Assembly: GCF_001039355.2 (NCBI RefSeq) | Contig: NW_019776113.1 | Location: 173,418-237,417 of the forward strand | DNA: 64,000 nt | Source: Lingula anatina | Lineage: Eukaryota; Brachiopoda; Lingulata; Lingulida; Lingulidae | Direction of reading: 5' to 3' | In this document: positions 36,401-49,064 of the stretch, piece after piece | Layout of the letters: each line of letters starts with the position of its first letter | Position numbering within the stretch: the stretch's first letter is position 1 | Translations under genes and position numbers: made by a program | The notes under the pieces: generated by a model | What the model was told of the DNA's origin: nothing | Seen by the model: the letters and a program-made list of their open reading frames with translations, nothing else | The model's database searches: none

Positions 36401-38640
36401 CTATTAGAGCATATTGGACACTGCGACTCACCGATATCATCTCTCTGCCATAAAATCTAATGATAGATATTTTAATAATTTGCAGTTGCATGAAGTCATC
36501 ATGTAGGGAGTTGGCTGGAGGGCGTCGAGACTCCAGTCTGTCTGGGTTCTGTGTCCACCACTCCGCCCTACCCGCCTTCCTTTAAAAAAACCCCGTAGTT
36601 GACTCCGGACCACCGACCCTGTGAATGACAGGTTGAAGGTTGTCAAAAATAAGCTTTGTTTCAGTTCATGTTTTGCTACGTAACAAGCTGGCGTAAAATA
36701 GACGGGACCCTTATCGCTGTCACAAATTATACCCTATCCTCGTATCTAAAACGTAATCCGTGTAATGTAATTGTCATTTGGGATCGAGACGCGAAGGGAA
36801 CGGTGATTACGTCGCGGTGAAGGCAGGCGGAGAGGAAGTGAGGCACCGTATCACACACGCGCACCAAAAAGAGATATCATTATACCTCTTTGTCTTTCCC
36901 TCCCAACGTGCTTTTGCTCTTTGTTTGTGCCTGTCAAATACACGTACAGTGCTTGTTATCCACAAGAGATGGCTTCCTACTTCGTTGGCGTGTAATTTAA
37001 CCTTCAAAAGTGATGACCAATTTAACGATTTCTTTTGTGCTCGATTATGTTGACAAAGTGTATATCATAGATGTTCAAACATGGTGTAACGTGTAATATG
37101 ATGCAATGCACGTAATTTGCTCATTTAGTAAGGAGTGTTGATTGTGAATTCGACCGGAAGATAATTATGTATTCAATAAAGAATTTCGAAACATGAGTAA
37201 AAAGGAAAAAGAAAGAAACATGAAATAAGTAGGCTAAATTACACACAAGATAAATTTAAATCTAAAAAAGAGAGGAAATTTCAAAGAAAAACATGAAAGT
37301 TAGCCAGTACATTTTACATATGGGAACAAAAAAAGAAAATAAGAAAGAAGGAATAAAGGAAGACAGACAGAAAGAACATATCAAAGAAAGTAAAATACCA
37401 CGACGACACACAGAATCCAATATGTGAGTGTTCTGGTGTGATGAGGGTCTTTATCTATCATCTGATAACACTAATACATTTTAAGATATTAAACATAAGA
37501 GTCTATCGATCCTAATGCAGACAAAAAGCATGTATGGAGCGCCCATTCTTCGGTTGCTAGGCAACGACACTAAAGGCGTGAAGCTCTCGCCATATCATTT
37601 GGTTACTGCACCATGTTTGTGTTGCTTTCCACTTTCATGAAATTTATCACAATCAATTTTCTGTGTGAGGTACTCAGGCACGTGTCGCGGCTTTCAAAAT
37701 AGGTGGGACGTTGAAAAGTAAAACAAATTTAGTCCAATAACGGGGTCCGCTTTGTCCGTGAATACCTGTGCGGGGACGATGGAAGGGTTAGATAATTTTA
37801 GATTTATACCGCGGCGATGAAATACAAATCATGTTAAACGTTGTGTAGGTTACAGCAATGACAGTGGGGTGTAACATAGTCGGTACGTTTGATACACGCT
37901 ATAATAGACTCTTTCTGCTGAATATTAAAATGTTGTTTCAAAGTGTCTTCAGTGAAGCCATGTTCTACGTGTACCACATGGCGTGCTAGCAAATAAAACA
38001 TGGGGTTTGTAGTATTATAGAAAAGATTACTTTAATACACACGTAACTCTCACACAAATGCTAGTTGTAGTCATCGTAACCTATCTAATGCGTCTGTCAT
38101 TGTTCTGTCACTTTCTAACAAAGGTCAACCATATTTACTCCGATTTTCAACCCCAAAAGATCGATATACTAGATCTTGATTGGCATTTCTTTGTTTCCCT
38201 GCTCTTTCTCCAATTTCAATCCTTAATTTGTGGTCAATATCAAACGATTTAACTGTAAATACCTGGAAGAGGTCTAGTGATTCACAAGATAATGCGTTTT
38301 CTACATTGACTTTCAACATCAGCTTGCTGGAAGATATTAAACTTTTAACAATATAAAAAGTGACGAGGTGTTTTTTTCTCGAGATTTTGTTGGCTATTCA
38401 AGAGACGTGATGAGACTATCAAACGGGCGCAGCGTTCTGTTTCACCTGGCGTCACTATTCAGAGCAGGTAGTTCTAGCTTCACACTGTTTTTCACAATCA
38501 TGTGGCGCGCCAAAGAGAGTGGATTGTCACGCATGAAAGAAAGGAAAAAATTGTAGACCACGACATATTAAAGCAGGGAACGCATTGACCTGACTACCGA
38601 CCCATCACTCTTTTCATCCCAGCCTCAGGTAGACCACAGT

Positions 38641-38898
38641 GTCGCACGTCGCGCACGAGCAAGTAACGCAATGACTGACAGCCCGGGTCCGTTAGGGCGG
38701 AGTTTAGGCTACTGAATAAACTTTATCGCGCTCCAAAACCACGCCTCCTCTAGTGTGGAGTGGCTCAAAAGGTGAAGTAAAATTTAAAGGTTTTCATTGT
38801 TAGTGAGACGATTCCGTGTCTCGGGAGCGCACGCGCTTGGCACACGCCTTAGAGGTGCAGGAATATTGTAGACTTTTTTCTTGGGCTTCCATCCAACG
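38641..38898 (+). promoter_or_regulatory. Promoter region of the second ASCL1-type gene
   Basis: GGGCGGAGTTTAGGCT at 38695-38710 matches the block of paralog 1 at 14 of 16 positions and is followed five bases later by an A/T-rich AATAAAC that may act as a TATA element. A GC/KLF-type CCACGCCTCC lies at about 38741-38750. CACGCGCT at 38830-38837 matches the Hes class C site near the start of paralog 1. The exact transcription start is not clear. Confidence 0.5.
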
Positions 38899-39594
38899 AT
38901 GGCGCAGTCCTCGGGAACTGCTCACACCGTTAACCTTCTGCCTGTAGCGGCGTTTGCAAACGGGAATAGTATCACACTGATCCCTGTTACCACCATCACG
39001 ACATGTACTTCGCCGGAAAAATTAACGCAGCAACAAAACAACTATCTTTTGCTGACGACTTCGCCTTCGGCAGCAGGTGCGACATTTACGACCTCCAATG
39101 CTTCAAATCTAACCCCAACCCCTCCACTGAGACCCATGAAAAAAATTGAGCCAGCGTCACCCGGCGGAAACAGCCAAACATCAAGCCTGCGCTGTAAGAG
39201 AAGATTAGACTTTTCAAAATTCGGGCTAGAAAAACCTCGTCCAGCCGCGGTCGCGCGGAGGAATCAACGTGAAAGAAATAGGGTCCGTCTCATCAACCAC
39301 TGTTTTCACACATTAAGAGACCATGTTCCTAATAGTGTAAAAAATAAGAAACTGAGCAAAGTTGAGACACTAAGATCGGCTGCAGAATACATCAAGCAGT
39401 TACAAGACCTATTAGATGAAAATGATGCAGTGAATGCGGCGTTCAGTCAAGGGCACGCGTCGGTCTCAAGCTGCCATTCGCCCGGCTCGTCACAAGAAAG
39501 TCGCTCGCCCGCACCAAGTGAGACATCCGACTCGGAGGCCCACTTCAGTCCCGAAGAAGAAGATTTATTAGACTTCGCAAGCTGGTTCGAATAA
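38899..39594 (+). CDS. ASCL1-like: Achaete-scute/ASCL1-type bHLH factor, paralog 2
   Basis: A single-exon frame of 231 residues starting at an ATG in a strong context (CAACGATGG). It has the ASCL1-class block LRCKRRLDFSKFG (97-109) and then a bHLH at about 118-172: basic ARRNQRERNRVRLIN, helix 1, a short loop NSVKN, and helix 2 KKLSKVETLRSAAEYIKQL. DENDAVNAAF, closely like ASCL1 DEHDAVSAAF, and a Ser/Pro-rich stretch follow, ending SPEEEDLLDFASWFE, the ASCL1 tail plus one Glu. This is the more canonical of the two genes. It should act as an E-box-binding proneural activator with an E-protein partner. It lies in the same orientation as paralog 1, about 17 kb away, consistent with an old tandem duplication. 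Confidence 0.96.
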   Translation: MAQSSGTAHTVNLLPVAAFANGNSITLIPVTTITTCTSPEKLTQQQNNYLLLTTSPSAAGATFTTSNASNLTPTPPLRPMKKIEPASPGGNSQTSSLRCKRRLDFSKFGLEKPRPAAVARRNQRERNRVRLINHCFHTLRDHVPNSVKNKKLSKVETLRSAAEYIKQLQDLLDENDAVNAAFSQGHASVSSCHSPGSSQESRSPAPSETSDSEAHFSPEEEDLLDFASWFE

Positions 39595-39598
39595 ATTG

Positions 39599-40465
39599 GT
39601 AAGTTTTTCGTATTTATTTGATTGAATTTGAGTTTTAACAGTTAAAGTTTAATTTATTAATAAACAAGGACCGTTTCTATTTCTTGATACGAAGTTCGGT
39701 ATTTTGGAGATGTAGTAAGATAATTATTTTGATGGTCCTCATTTGAAATTTTGATATGTATTCATACTGCCGAAAAGTATACACGGGAGAGAGAATTCGA
39801 CAATGGCAGCAAAATTCACACAGTTAGTCAATGTTTACCTTGAGCATGAATGGCTGTGTTTGTTGACATTGTGCAGCAAATGGAAATTGACAGGAAAGCT
39901 AAAGCAAATTGAACCGATAATGGTTGTTTAGATTGTTCCACACTTCGCCTGGCTAGGAGAGCGTCACGATTGATCAGACTTACTTCGCTTAACAAAAAGT
40001 AAACGCTGACACGCTCCAAACAGTGCACTGCAATCACACCTTCTGCAATATTTCATTTCACACAGAATTTTTTCAAAAAAGCAGACCGCCCATATTTGCG
40101 GAAATAATCGTATATTAAAAACTTTGTTTCACTTAATCTTATTTTCGTCTGAATAAGGTGTTGAGTTACTTTACATACTTGGTCTTTGTCTTTCAAAGAC
40201 TAAAATGCAATTATTTCAGCCAATCTACTTATTCATGACTTTTAGTGTATTAGGGCCTTTTCCGATGCATTACTGGTTTGCAATATGTGTGTTATCGTTT
40301 CGATCGCTTGTTCCTCATATTGATAAAGCGCTGTGTTTGCCTGAACTTATTTTTATTTGCAGACGGATCTTTTTATCTCGTTGGCACGTGCCAACTCGGC
40401 TCGATTACATAGAGTAAAAGGAAGATATATTTCATGGCAAATTAAATTTTTTTCTTTTTTTACAG
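39599..40465 (+). other. Predicted 3' UTR intron of ASCL paralog 2
   Basis: The stop codon TAA is followed within a few bases by a consensus donor ATTG|GTAAGT. A strong acceptor, a long pyrimidine run ending TTTTTACAG, closes at 40465. This places a non-coding last exon from 40466, as in vertebrate ASCL1. No canonical AATAAA could be assigned with confidence; AATAAG occurs at about 40744. Confidence 0.75.
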
Positions 40466-43400
40466 ATTAGATCAAAGTGCTTAAGAAGAGTCATGTGAAA
40501 CTCAACAATACAACGATTCTCTGATGCCATGCTGCCTGGGTCTTTCTCTTCCTGTGGAAGAAAACACCTAAAGCCTGATTACTGCCAAAACGAAGCGGAC
40601 GCCGGCGCACGCGAAAAAAAAATTATCGAACTTATGCAAGCAACTGCCAATTTTAATTATCATATGAACTGATGAGACATGCATTGTGTGTGAAAAATAC
40701 GAGCTTTATGAAGGACTTATCGGTTTTGTAAATATTTAAAGAAAATAAGTTCTACTGATAGCTGAAAATTGCGAGAAGTACTTGGTTGTGATAAGAAGTT
40801 GTGATATATGTACTGAAATTGCTTCCTTAGACACGCGCTTTTGTATGTCTTCCAATTTGCTTCCAATCTCTGCAGGCAGACGACACTTGAACGGCGCTAA
40901 AAACTTACCTTTTCTCTACTTACATCGTTTGTCTTCCATGCTAATTATTCACAAGAATTTTCACGAATTTCACACCTTGATTTGAGACAGGTTGTACTTA
41001 CGACGTAGAGGGCGAACAAACTGCGGATATATGCTATTTTATATAAAGCAAACTATTTTAGCTAAGAAAATTGAATCTTGTAATTTTGTAAATATGTCTG
41101 ATTTTCTATATTTATAAGCTTGTTATATCTATATTTCTAAACATATGCAATCGATTACCAGCGAATTAAACTGCCAAATTAAAAGATATTTTGTGCTAGT
41201 TGTTTTCTATTCACCTTATTGTATCAAAACACGACATATGGTGAATATATCTTCGGCAAACTGGAAGAAAGACATGATATGTGGTCGTTCCTGTATAGCA
41301 ATATTAATCCATTCCGTTATCTTTTGACCTTTTTCTCTACAATCTTGAATATGAATGGGGTTCTTTGACCCATAACTTCACAAAACAACGGCGAGTGTGC
41401 GCCCACCTCTCACCTCCTGAATGCTTAGCCATCTGGCTAGCAACGCACTCGCGATTTTACAGGTAGTCGGCAAAGGGCGACAAACCCCGAATTAAATCCA
41501 CTCACTAAGAAATCCAATCTTTTCAATGAAGTCTTATACAGCCACATTGCTTTATTGAACTGTGTCTTTTCTTCAAACTAAGGTAAAGCTGCAGTTCCTC
41601 AACTCTCTTAGACCATGTTTTGACGCGTGATCGTTCAAGCCCATCTTCACCTAGACGTAGGCAGATGGGACAACAGGCCGGGGGATAAAATGGGGGCATT
41701 ATGATATGCACCGCACTAAAACTCCAGCAAAGACGCTTACTACCTGCATGATTCAAACCAAAGGCGTGGGACACAGGGCTTTAAAATTCAATGAAAGTTG
41801 TCACACGAGTGGAGTCAGTAGGTTTATAGAACCGACTTGCCAATAAATCAAAGTCGTGTTTGCGTGGTATCTAAACTTAACCGATGCCGACGCGTGCCTG
41901 CTAGATATGATAAACAGTATCTCTAAAGACTACGATGATTTATCATTCAATGTCTTATTTTTATGTAGTTTTTTTCAATGCATAATTGCAGTTTGTTTAA
42001 TGAAAATTAAAATAATCGATTGAATCCCGAGTATGATTCAAACTTTGTCGGAAACGTATTGCATAAATTCATACAACGCATGGGTTAACAGCATTTGAGT
42101 GTCACCGAACGTGCATGGAACAAAGGGCTATGCTAACTTAAACATGTCACCATGAGCTTAATTTTGTCCGATAACTTTCCGAAATTGGCTCAGTTTAAAT
42201 CAGTGAAGTATTACATTTCTGCCTCCTTAAGTAATTCACCAGTCTGCAGCGTAACACGGCGACATGTACTTCGTGAAGATGTCAGCTCAATGACATATTA
42301 GAAAGTATCAACCATGTAACGGCACAATAGATGAGAGTGTTGCAACATTCATATAATCGGCATCACTGCTGATAAGTTAGTATAAAGTCAGCTTTAACCT
42401 TGTTTACAAAGAGCTTCGTGTTTATCTATTTATTACTGCAATCCGCCCGATAATGTTGCTTATACTCTTCATGTGCATTGCTGGGGAAGATCCTACACGC
42501 TGAACGAAGCTGTGGTTAGGAGAACAATTCCCCTGCACGAGCCCGACTCGTTCTATAGGTTATGGTCAGTGGAGCAACAAAGATTGATTCAAATACAAGA
42601 ACCTGGCTACTACTTTCGGAGTCATGGCGCGATAAGCATGTTTTAAGTTACAATTTTAACCAAATGTTGCCCCTAATGCGAGCTGTGTTTAGGTATAATA
42701 CGATAGGGATCGTCCGAGCATTTTTGCTGTAGATGCTATCGTAAGAGAAAAAAAACCAAGGCACGTGTTTCCATCGGAAATTAATTCCTTATCAAAAAGA
42801 GAAAAAAGACATTTTTGTAAAATCTGCAAGGGGATCAAATGTTGAATAAAGTGCATAGAGAACTGAACCTTCTTTAAAATGTTGGAGATTTAAGACTTTA
42901 ACCGGGGGCATAGATAGAAGACAATTGACACCAAAGAACTGGTGACGTTGAGGTCGACTGGGCTTGAATAAAAACCCCTGACGATCTTCTGCTTATCTCT
43001 GCAATTTGAGACAATGTAAATAATAGAGCAGACGACACCGGCACGTGGAAGGCGATTTTGGCGAGTCTGATTGGATAGTAAGCGTCGTTTCAGAAAAAAG
43101 CGTGGGTCACCAAGAGTCACCTTTGCTTGCACGCATCTGCCGTGCTACTCCTTTTGCTGATATCATGGGGCTTATTAACCGTGTAACGATGTGATTTATT
43201 GGGGCTGTTGTTTGTACTAACATTTAGATGAATGAAAGTTCCTCTTTTGGACGTTTTCAGTACACATTTGAAAAAAATTGTTTGCTTGAATGACATTAAT
43301 GTTATCTGTGAAGAAATAATAGTGCAAACATGTATACAGTCTTCAGTTGTTTAAATGACTTTGTTTTATGTTATTTACTTTTTTACTTCTTCATATGTTA

Positions 43401-43982
43401 TTTAATGCAATTACTCATGAAGACTGGATGCTTATTGGCCGGAAATCAATATAATCGTCTCCCACATTTTAGTAGTGTTCGTTGTTTTTTCTCGTGAACT
43501 TTCTTCCACGGCCCTCCAGTAATTGGCCACATTTTACATACCTCTAAAATGAAGGGAATTTAATGCCCACTTCGGATTTATGCACGCAATATGGATTTTG
43601 TAACATTGTTGAAAGCTATCTGAAAGGTATGTATATTTCAAATAGAAATGCATGAATTAAGACGAACAGTATCTGACATCACGTGCCATAACATGCGTCA
43701 CAGTCGTAATTGTTTTTTTTATCGACTAAATAAGTAAAGATTTTTTACAAAATGAGAAAACGAAATGACAGAGATATACTCTTCTTGGAGAACAGGCGAT
43801 GGAATAAATGTAACATACATACTGTCAGCACCGGCTCCTTCTGTATGAAATTATTAAATTTTACACTGAGGTCTCATGCTAAGACCCAAGACGATGCTAT
43901 TGTAATGTCATTTGCTCTCCGCTATTGACTTTATTGATCTGTTGCAATCAGTAAGCAAAAAAAGTTACTTTGGTTTTTTAAA

Positions 43983-43983
<1 letters not shown>

Positions 43984-44017
<34 letters not shown>

Positions 44018-44038
44018 GAAGAAGAAGAAGAAGAAGAA
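43984..44038 (+). repeat. (ATA)n-(GAA)n microsatellite
   Basis: A run of ATA units changes into GAA units. The complementary strand reads as a poly-Ser/poly-Tyr ORF, which is not a gene. Confidence 0.95.
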
Positions 44039-45669
44039 TCAGTGCCAAGTAACCTGTACTGTCCAAAGATGATGCTGCCCTCCATGTAAACTTTGGCCAG
44101 GTGTTGACAGATTGGTTTGCGTGGCAAGTAAGACTTACACGAGTGGTTTTGCATCAAGGTCGGTGTAATCATAAACATGCAAGAGATGGGAATCTCTGGG
44201 AATCCCGTCTTTCTTCCTTCCTTGGCTCCAATGTGGTTATGACAAGAAACAACACCTGACTCCACGAAAGAATTCAGACTTTGGCCAAAAGCATCATGAC
44301 GGGGAGATATCTTAATTCAGTAAAGGTAGATAAAGGCGCTTGTTGAATCTTTGGATCTTAAATTTCAAGTAATTCCGTTTTTTTTCTTTTTGTTTTTTTT
44401 GAAGGGGAACATAACAATGTAGAATTTTTATGGACTAAAATAAAATACTGAGCAGGTGTTTGTTAAGACGTTGGAATTCTGATAAGATTTCGTATCTAAA
44501 CCTTCGAGTACAGGCCTGCAGAGTCTAAGATAACTCAGTTATGTCGGTAAAACTTTGATGTATCGATTTCTTTCATCTCGATCTTATAATAATCAACGAT
44601 ATTTATATGTTTGTTGTAGGTACAACTGTGCGTGTTTGAATCGCTAAGGTCAATAAACGTAAGACGGTATTAAACCATTTCAGCATACCAGAACTATTGT
44701 AAAACACTGCTATAATAAACTACAAACATAATAGTGGAGTCCACAAGGTAAATGGCCTTTTTTATCTGCGTGAAAGACGGAGGAATTCTAATTGTTACTT
44801 GTTATGCTTCGATCAACTAAATACATTGTAAATTGGGCTCACGTTGAATGTTCGGCCATTAATAATAAGCATCTAAGTTGATAAGTATTTCCTGACAGTT
44901 ATAGCAGCATAATATCAGGTAGTAACATAAACAATATTGGCTCACTGATAGAATATATCTTATTTGGTGTGCATTTTCTGACCACACCGCCCGATATCGT
45001 TAGTAATACAACCAGATCGTAACACTAAAGTAATTCACTGCCGCTCTACCTATTTTTCTACAAAGTCTCTTTATATTCCACCGCCAATAAGCGGGCCGCA
45101 TTTTTCTTTAAGTGAACTCTGCATTAATCTGTTCAGGAGAATCAATCTTACTCAGTTTTCACTCTAACGCCTGTATAGGATGAAACGCTTCCTTCGGCTC
45201 ATTATATATGGCAGACCTCTAGCTGAACTTTTTTCTTTGTTGCGTATTTTTATCTTAAGTGTGATCAAGTCCTGTCGCGGTACACTTCCTTGTGTATGGG
45301 GTGAACTGACGTTACCAAGTAATGGCGCGTTCACCCGTGCTAGTTCGAACGGGTGACATGCCAAAATACGGTACCATACTTTTGTAGTGTAACATTAACA
45401 GCTTTAAGTTGATTTCATTACTTTTGTATGGGCCTGCTTTATTAAACCCGCTTTATTTAGTCCTACCCTGATTCTCAATTTATTCGAATTTCAAGCAGTA
45501 AACGATGCTTATGCGTATTTTGCGTCACCCTGTTCACCAAGGAAGACTATTTTCAAACGTCTGTATCACGGTTTATAACAACTCTGATCTTAATTTGTAC
45601 TCGTGGAGGATTGTAACATTTCGTTTTGTTTGTTTACGACTATGCAATAGCTACAGATAAAATAGGTGA

Positions 45670-45719
45670 GTGTCTGTGAGTGAGTGAGTGTGTGTGTGTG
45701 TGTGTGGGGGGGGGGGGGG
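45670..45719 (+). repeat. (GT)n tract followed by poly-G
   Basis: Imperfect GTGAGT units lead into (GT)n and a run of about 14 G. Long G runs like this are prone to sequencing and assembly error. Confidence 0.9.
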
Positions 45720-46932
45720 CATGCAAACATGGGGTTCTATGGCGCCAAGTTAGCCCCACCTTAAATAATTGTTAGATGGCCAAATCAGTTCGTGTGATAT
45801 TCATACTAATCAGAATCCCTTCGCACGGCAGTGTTACGATGATTTTTTCACTTACTCCCGCTAGCCACATTATTCTAGTTATTGAACAAAGCATATTTTT
45901 CTCTTTGGATTATAAATTAAATTAAAGCTTCAGTAAAGTTTTGTCATTCTAAGATATTTTCTTATTAAATGCTCTCAGTATTTTAGTTAATGTATCCTTA
46001 TACTCTTTCGTTTTCACATGTAAGATAACCTACATTATCCTTGTCGATGGAATGTGCTGTATTGTAACTTATTGCTTACCACGGATAATCTCTAAATGTT
46101 TCTGGCTCTTTTATCACGTTTTGTGTGCCTTCATTTAGAACAAAATATATTTTGCTTTTGTCTTAGCTGTCCAGGCAGTAAGCTTTTTATAAAGACTGAA
46201 TTTCAAGCATTAAGGGGCAGAAAGTTAGTGGCAAAATGAAACAAATTAATTGATTACTGCCAGTACGCATCGACGATGTACTTTTGATAATATCGTTATG
46301 TAATTATTCGATTCTGGATGGCTCAATTCATTGTCTTCTTGAAACGTACAAATATGCTAAAGAATCGCATGATGCGTGTTCTGACTAACTTTTGTACTCT
46401 TCACTTTTGAACTTTATTATTATCTACCAACTGTTTCCGGTTGGCGTGTGATCACTTATAACTGTCAAAACCCTCATAAATGTTAATGACGTTGGTTCAG
46501 AGACATTAATTTTTCCACCTATAATGAGCCACACTAACCGCAAACAAACAACCGCACCTTTTAATGTTTGTTAATAGGGGCATATACAGAAACAGAAAAG
46601 ATAAGTGGAATATAACGCAATGAAATACAATGTTTAAATACTGCTCCTTGTACAAGAATTCTACCGTATGAAGCAGGAAGTGTTGACACATATATTATTT
46701 CTATTCTTCAGTTATTTGGTCTTCCACCGATTCCACCGAATTACAAGGCTGTTTTTAAACTTCCTTCTTGGACTCGAGTTTTTATTCCAATACCTTTAAA
46801 TAAGAATGATGAAAATAACCATCGTTGCAAAGCGAAATGGCACCTGCATAAGAGAAATGTAACTTTAGTGGAACAATTGATATTAGTTTCAAATATCAAA
46901 CCACACATCTGTAGCTGTGTATTACTTCCTCT

Positions 46933-46993
46933 TTCGTTCGATTCATTCATTCATTCATTCGTTCGTTCGGTCGTTCGTTCGATCATTCATTCA
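46933..46993 (+). repeat. Tetranucleotide (CATT)n/(CGTT)n microsatellite
   Basis: Units of ATTC and GTTC alternate in blocks over about 60 bases. Confidence 0.9.
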
Positions 46994-49050
46994 GTAAAAG
47001 AACCCCTCAACCCCGGAAAAATATATTTTGTATTGAGCTTGAATTCTCTCTTTTATTCATTTTAAGGACAAATTTATTATAAGATACATTTACTGTCTGT
47101 CCAGAATAGATTTCAAAATAATCCAAAATTGTATTGCAGTTTCAAATTATTATTGAAAAAGTGTAAAAGTGTTAACCGATGCGAATGTATGATTTGCATA
47201 CAGACACAGTTTGGTATCTAAAGCAATGGCAGTGCTTGTAAACAACAGAAAATGGAACCATAACATGAAGTATTTTATTTGCTTTAAACGTCCTAATCGT
47301 TCTCAAGCTTGTTCATGTGGATTTTAATTGCAAAATATCAGAAGGGTGGGGTATAAAGGTCTAATTTCCGTGTTTAGGGGTGGCTTTTTTTTTCTTACGC
47401 TATCGGTCTGTTATATAAAGAACAGCCTCTTTACTACTTTGGCCAGAGTCTGTACTAATTTTGTAAGAAGAACACATTTTCGCCACTTTTTTTTTAATAC
47501 CGTCTTTGACGCCCCTAACAAAGAGGATGTTTTTTCTGGCTAGGAACTGTTTCTGCGTGTAACTGTCTTTTTTTGGTTTACTTTTTTATTCCATTCACTT
47601 TTTTTTTTGGCAAAATAAGGTTGCATACACATTTGTAGGAAACTCAGCCAACCATAAATCCATACAGGGCAAAAACCTTTCGATGACCTAGTGCCACAGG
47701 TAAGAACGGCACGTACTCGGCAGGTTAGCAAAGGGTTTGCCATAGTGAATAATCGAATATGCTGGGACACAGAATGGTAAATACTCCAGCGTGACATGCG
47801 GGAGGGATGTTTGCCTTCCCAAATGGCGATGCGGGTTTTCACTAAACCTTTGGACAAAAAAGCTGTTGAACATCTCCAAATATCAGTGTCGACAAAAAGA
47901 GATAAATCGTCTCTTTTTTAAAATATACCTGCCTATTTTTCTTTCAAACAGACAGCCTACAAGATGAAATGCCCTGTAGTTATGCAAAAAGTTCGAGAAG
48001 CACCAAGCAGTCTGAAATTTTATGCGTTCATCAGGCTGAAAAAACTAGCTGTGCTTTGGCATTATTATACAACACAGCCTTTGGATGAAAGAGGGGACTC
48101 TATCATGATTAGAGACGGTACCATGCTGCAAGAGACTCTGTATATGATAAAATTAGTAGGTAGCAGTAGGAAAATGTCAAGCATTCGAATACGCAGGTAG
48201 ATGAACAGCTAGGCAGGTAGACACAGGACACCGGGCCAGACACACAGGCAGAAAGACGCAGGGGAGAGATTTGTAGTGAGCGTTTTAATGAATCGAACCA
48301 AAAGCGTTAATTTGAAAGTAATGACAGTCGGTGACAGTCATGCGTCAGAACAAAGTTTCCACTGGCACACGCACCACTACACTAGACACGCGACATTAAA
48401 AGTCGATTAGTTTCCCATGCTTCTTCCACGCGTCCTGGGCCTTTATTCAATATTCTAAAGTCGTCTGACCGGATTTAAATGGGAGCGGTACCTTACCTGT
48501 AGAGACACACGAGGCCGGGGAATATTGCATAGGTGACTAAATGCAAAGAAACGTTGCGGGTGTTCCTTCATATACTTCAAATCTAAATGGGTCCAGTAAA
48601 GGTTTTGCTTAGATATTTGAATATATCTTGAAACCGTGAAGTGTTAACAATTTTGACCTCGTCATGAGAAAATCAAATATTTATTTCGTCTTATTTCGGA
48701 TGGAGGACCAATTGCTTTATTGCGTTGTTAGTAAACCTCCTAATTTCGTCGTATTTGCCAATAAAAATGTAGATTCAGTTCAACTGGAAAACTTCTAACA
48801 AACCTAGGTGAACAAGGAAAAACAATAAACTGTTTGTAATTTCACTTGTGTTGAATTGAATGGATTTGGCGTTTATCTAAGTGGGAAAACAAAAACAGGA
48901 ACGTATGCATGTAAAAAGTTATTTCAAATAAAGAGTATCAAACGAAAATGAGTTAATTTATTCAACATGTTTTAAATCAGGAATTTTACTCAGATAAAAA
49001 CAAGATTGAAACTATCTGAGCTCATTATTTCTGTAATTATGGTCGCTGAT

Positions 49051-49064
49051 CGGCCACGTGGCCG
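49051..49064. other. 14-bp perfect palindrome around CACGTG
   Basis: CGGCCACGTGGCCG is fully self-complementary, with a class B E-box at its centre. The overlapping TGGCCGAGTGG (from 49059) equals the A-box of Leu/Ser tRNAs, but no B-box follows at a suitable distance, so a tRNA is not called. It could be a bHLH-zip site or a tRNA-derived remnant. Confidence 0.4.

Larger units (their letters stand above)
23236..38640. other. Gene-free interval between the two ASCL1-type genes
   Basis: About 15 kb without a gene I can support. It holds simple repeats, a 123-bp tandem duplication (24.8-25.0 kb), a small TIR element with a CA microsatellite (25.5 kb), two copies of a 66-bp block (26.7 and 28.8 kb), CTCF-like motifs (30.4 and 32.9 kb), a trinucleotide repeat tract (33.2 kb) and a CRE palindrome TGACGTCA at 23686-23693. 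ORFs are short and unlike proteins. Gene-poor DNA around developmental transcription factors often carries enhancers; that reading is inference. Confidence 0.45.

Noticed and set aside
38881-38898. Non-ATG (TTG) extension of ASCL paralog 2
   Set aside because: The first real ATG, at 38899, has a strong context; a TTG start is not expected in an animal gene.
45323-45360. Hairpin TCACCCGT/ACGGGTGA around a GTTCGAAC core
   Set aside because: The stem is only 8 bp and the surroundings do not form a tRNA; likely chance.
47897-47922. A-rich/T-rich hairpin resembling an intrinsic terminator
   Set aside because: Rho-independent terminators are not relevant in animal DNA and no gene ends nearby.
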